From assembly GCA_021163105.1 (NCBI GenBank), contig JAGGXJ010000017.1:1-45793 (forward strand): 45,793 nt of DNA, given 5' to 3'. Within the stretch, counting starts at the first letter, position 1, and every line of letters starts with the position of its first letter. A program made the position numbers and the translations under genes. Positions 43,172 through 45,793 of the stretch are shown one piece after another. This DNA comes from Syntrophobacterales bacterium. Its GTDB lineage: Bacteria; Desulfobacterota; Syntrophia; Syntrophales; UBA2210. The notes below the pieces were generated by a model. The model ran no database searches. It saw only the letters and a list, made by a program, of their open reading frames with translations, and was not told the DNA's origin.

Positions 43172-43768
43172 CTACCTTCCTGACAATATCTTTAACGATT
43201 CCGTCAGGAGAATCTCCAGGGTCAATTTTCTCCCGGCCTCTTTAACCACTTTATCGATAGCATCTTTTGCGATATTGTTTTTGTAACCCAGGTTAATCAA
43301 CGCGGACAGGGCCTCTTCCCTTACCAGCCTGTCAGGGGTGCCCGCGGAGGTTTCGCTGGAGACTAATTTTGTGATTTTGTCTTTCAGTTCAAAGATCATC
43401 CTCTCGGCCGTTTTTTTGCCCACCCCGGGTATCCCTACAAGTCTGCCAAGGTCTCCATCGGATATCGCCCCGGACAGGTCTTCCGGTGAAATACCGGATA
43501 ATATATTTATAGCCAGCCTCGGGCCAATCCCGGAGACCGCTATCAATAACTTGAATATGTCCTTCTCCCTGTAATCCAGAAAACCGAAAAGCCTTACAGC
43601 ATCCTGTGCTATATGGGTATGGATGACAAGGTGTACCTGACTGCCTGTATCGGGAAGTTTATAAAAGGTACCCAGCGGCACAGTAACACTACATCCTATA
43701 CCGTGAACATCAACTATAATGTGATCGATAGATTTATGGGACAACACGCCCTTCAGACTGGCAATCAT
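43172..43768 (-). CDS. ruvA: Holliday junction DNA-binding protein RuvA
   Basis: 198 aa. N-terminal OB-fold (MIASLKGVLSHKSIDHIIVD, DVHGIGCSVTVP), two helix-hairpin-helix motifs (LLIAVSGIGPRLAINILSG and LVGIPGVGKKTAERMIFELK), and a short C-terminal domain III (ALSALINLGYKNNIAKDAID) that contacts RuvB. It binds the four-way junction as a tetramer. The start codon is adjacent to the end of ruvC (contiguous, 0 bp apart), so the two are translated together. Confidence 0.97.
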   Translation of the reverse strand: MIASLKGVLSHKSIDHIIVDVHGIGCSVTVPLGTFYKLPDTGSQVHLVIHTHIAQDAVRLFGFLDYREKDIFKLLIAVSGIGPRLAINILSGISPEDLSGAISDGDLGRLVGIPGVGKKTAERMIFELKDKITKLVSSETSAGTPDRLVREEALSALINLGYKNNIAKDAIDKVVKEAGRKLTLEILLTESLKILSGR

Positions 43769-44248
43769 TTAGACAGGTACCTCTTTTAAAAAATTTGAAT
43801 GACAAATGGCTATCGCAAGGGCATCAGATGCATCCAGAGGAAGAGTTTCCTTAAGAGAAAGTATGACCCTCACCATATGCTGAACCTGAATCTTCTCCGC
43901 TCGCCCATAACCTACTATTGCCTTCTTTACTTCAAGAGGTGTGTACTCGTAAAGTGGAATACTGCTGTGAGATGCCGCCAGTATCACCACGCCCCTGGCC
44001 TGTCCGAGTTTTATAAGGCTCTTGACATTTTTCCCGTAGAATATGTCCTCAAGCGCTATGACATCGGGTGCATATTCCACAATGATTTCCATTAGTCGAT
44101 TATAAATCTTCTTCAGACATGCCGACAGGGGTTCTCCTCTTCTCATACGGATTTCACCATATGCTACATTAAGGATACCCTTTTGTCCTTTTTCAACGAC
44201 TCCATAACCCGTTATTCTGGTGCCTGGATCTATACCTAAAATTTTCAA
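43769..44248 (-). CDS. ruvC: Holliday junction endonuclease RuvC
   Basis: 159 aa. Cuts Holliday junctions symmetrically. The four acidic catalytic residues are present: Asp7 (LGIDPGTRITGYGVV), Glu67 (VIALEDIFYGKN), Asp139 and Asp142 (PLDASDALAIAICH). The start is TTG at 44248, giving the canonical N-terminus, with no clear Shine-Dalgarno. The TTG lies within one arm of an inverted repeat (44242-44250 with 44268-44276), so translation may be low or structure-controlled. yebC is 168 bp upstream. Confidence 0.95.
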   Translation of the reverse strand: MKILGIDPGTRITGYGVVEKGQKGILNVAYGEIRMRRGEPLSACLKKIYNRLMEIIVEYAPDVIALEDIFYGKNVKSLIKLGQARGVVILAASHSSIPLYEYTPLEVKKAIVGYGRAEKIQVQHMVRVILSLKETLPLDASDALAIAICHSNFLKEVPV

Positions 44249-44276
44249 TTGCTCAGCTCGCTTCGCTAATTGAAAA
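44242..44276. repeat. Inverted repeat covering the ruvC start
   Basis: TTTTCAATT (44242-44250) with AATTGAAAA (44268-44276), a perfect 9-bp stem with a 17-nt loop. On the minus-strand transcript the TTG start codon of ruvC lies inside the stem. Confidence 0.6.
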
Positions 44277-44297
44277 GGCTTTAAGGATTCGAGGAAT

Positions 44298-44376
44298 CAA
44301 GGGTTCGAGTGAAAAAAGATCTTATTTTTTCCTATCATTTGCCTCTTTGTTTTAATTATGTTCACTTGAACCCTTG
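44298..44376. repeat. Long inverted repeat in the yebC-ruvC gap
   Basis: Arms 44298-44313 and 44361-44376, 16 bp with one mismatch (G opposite T), spacer 47 bp. The left arm is preceded by 8-bp-period degenerate units (AAGGATTC, GAGGAATC, AAGGGTTC). A separate small stem TCCCGA/TCGGGA lies at ~44384-44399. Confidence 0.6.
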
Positions 44377-44416
44377 GACACTGTCCCGACGAGTCGGGAT
44401 CAATCCTTGTTCCTTT

Positions 44417-45166
44417 TCAGCTCAATCTCTCCATCACATCATCCGGTATATCAAAATTCGCATATACATTTTGAACATCATCATTGTCTTCCATCTTTTC
44501 CATCAGCCTAAGCATCTGGTTCGCCTTGTCTTCTTCAAGCTTAATAGTGTTTTGCGGAATCATACCAATCTCCGCCAGGAGGTATTTGATTCCCGCCGCA
44601 TCAATGGCGGATTGTATATCTTCAAAGGTGCCGGGTTCGGTAATTACCTCGTATTCGCTTTCATGATCCACCACATCTTCGGCCCCGGCCTCCAACGCCA
44701 ATTCCATCAGGCGGTCTTCGTCAGCATCATTTTTACTGAAGATAATACTCCCCTTCTTTTCAAACATCCAGGCCACACATCCATTCTCCCCAAGGTTTCC
44801 ACCATGTTTTGAAAAGATGTGCCTGATTTCGGCAACCGTCCTGTTTTTGTTGTCGGTCATCACTTCAACCAGAACTGCGACACCACCCGGGCCATAGCCT
44901 TCATAGACAACCTCTTCATATGCGACCGCGCCCTCCAGTCCTCCGATACCTTTTTTTATAGCCTTTTCAATATTGTCTTTAGGCATATTTTCTGCCTTAG
45001 CGGCAGCAACGGCCTGTCTGAGCCTGAAATTCCCTTCCATATCACCACCACCAATACGGGCCGCAAGGGTTATTTCCTTTATGAGCTTGGTAAATATTTT
45101 GCCCCTTTTGGCGTCGGCAGCTCCCTTTTTATGCTTGATCGTACTCCATTTTGAATGACCTGACAT
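44417..45166 (-). CDS. yebC: YebC/PmpR family regulator (TACO1-like)
   Basis: 249 aa. N-terminus [20 protein letters not shown] is diagnostic, followed by [22 protein letters not shown] and [16 protein letters not shown], then [36 protein letters not shown] split over the central domain. Family members act as transcription factors or as translation helpers at polyproline stretches. ATG at 45166 (GGAG ~9 bases upstream) is preferred to the start at 45181. It is the first gene of the yebC-ruvCAB group, downstream of the rRNA terminator. Confidence 0.95.
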   Translation of the reverse strand: MSGHSKWSTIKHKKGAADAKRGKIFTKLIKEITLAARIGGGDMEGNFRLRQAVAAAKAENMPKDNIEKAIKKGIGGLEGAVAYEEVVYEGYGPGGVAVLVEVMTDNKNRTVAEIRHIFSKHGGNLGENGCVAWMFEKKGSIIFSKNDADEDRLMELALEAGAEDVVDHESEYEVITEPGTFEDIQSAIDAAGIKYLLAEIGMIPQNTIKLEEDKANQMLRLMEKMEDNDDVQNVYANFDIPDDVMERLS

Positions 45167-45273
45167 ATAATCTGACTCCAAATAAAGATTTATTGTAACT
45201 ATTCAGACGGATAGGCTACAGGCTAAGGGCATTCAAGTTACAAAAAAACACCCTTTCGCCTAAGCAGCTTCAG

Positions 45274-45295
45274 CCTGACTACATGAGTAGTCAGG
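45274..45295. repeat. Small palindrome in the yebC leader
   Basis: CCTGACTAC, loop ATGA, GTAGTCAGG: a perfect 9-bp stem. It lies in the 256-bp gap between the rRNA terminator and yebC, which holds no gene. Confidence 0.5.
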
Positions 45296-45378
45296 ATTTA
45301 ATAATATTTCATGGAAATCGGAAAGTAACAGTCAAACTACCTTTTGGAACATAACACAGTAAAATGTCCCCTGTAAAA

Positions 45379-45412
45379 CAAAAAAAGCCCCTTCAATAAT
45401 ATTGAAGGGGCT
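45379..45412 (-). terminator. Rho-independent terminator of the rRNA operon
   Basis: Stem AGCCCCTTCAAT / ATTGAAGGGGCT (12 bp, 3-nt loop; 45386-45412), followed on the minus strand by TTTTTTTGTTTT. It lies 10 bp after the 5S gene. Confidence 0.92.
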
Positions 45413-45422
45413 AATAATTTAA

Positions 45423-45538
<116 letters not shown>

Positions 45539-45603
45539 ACCTGTAAAAATTCGTAACAACCACATATATCTGATGTCCAAGCTGAATGTTATAAACAAAA
45601 ATA

Positions 45604-45793
<190 letters not shown>

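Overview
The window looks like chromosomal DNA of a Gram-negative, probably anaerobic bacterium related to the Desulfobacterota (Syntrophales-like); the assignment is an inference. Gram-negative: lpxC, a full L-Ara4N lipid A pathway, an RND efflux system with an outer-membrane lipoprotein, and ntrYX. Anaerobic: a PurF carrying all the Fe-S ligand motifs of the oxygen-sensitive type, and parts of a biotin-dependent Na+-translocating decarboxylase. No phage, IS transposase, tRNA or CRISPR array was found.

Layout. 1-5.5 kb (minus): siroheme/heme genes (cobA-hemD fusion, cut by the window edge; hemC), a K+ channel with RCK domain, a zinc-ribbon DUF3426 protein, hpt and a YkgJ-like Cys-cluster protein. 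5.7-9.5 kb: gltX, a small membrane protein, a Nim-like flavoprotein, glmM. 9.5-12.2 kb: a minimal Na+-pump module: free biotin carrier (69 aa), a 44-aa gamma-like subunit too short for ordinary ORF calling, and a beta subunit with a barrel-sandwich domain built in. No carboxyltransferase gene is present. 12.2-18.8 kb: a decayed rpsI fragment, then tetR-oprM-like-MFP-RND driven by a promoter whose spacer is a palindrome. 19-23.7 kb: carB and purF. 23.7-28.1 kb: M23 peptidase, a hairpin-rich intergenic region, a Lon-like protease and a DUF3568 lipoprotein. 28.1-35.8 kb: a tightly overlapped arn operon (UPF0104-type membrane protein, arnT, arnB, arnC, ArnA split into two genes, arnD). 35.8-45.2 kb (minus): ntrX, ntrY, DUF4390, lpxC, queH, ruvB, ruvA, ruvC, yebC. 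45.4 kb to the end (minus): rrn terminator, 5S rRNA and the 3' end of 23S rRNA.

Most genes are ordinary housekeeping genes. The points that stand out are: the redesigned Na+-pump beta subunit with an Asp-to-Glu change in its ion-site motif; the rpsI relic; the tetR operator inside its promoter; hemC with a perfect Shine-Dalgarno in front of an ATC codon; two tandem hairpins with compensatory base changes; dispersed 7-bp-period repeats; and an arn operon with no arnE/arnF but a different multi-pass membrane protein at its head.
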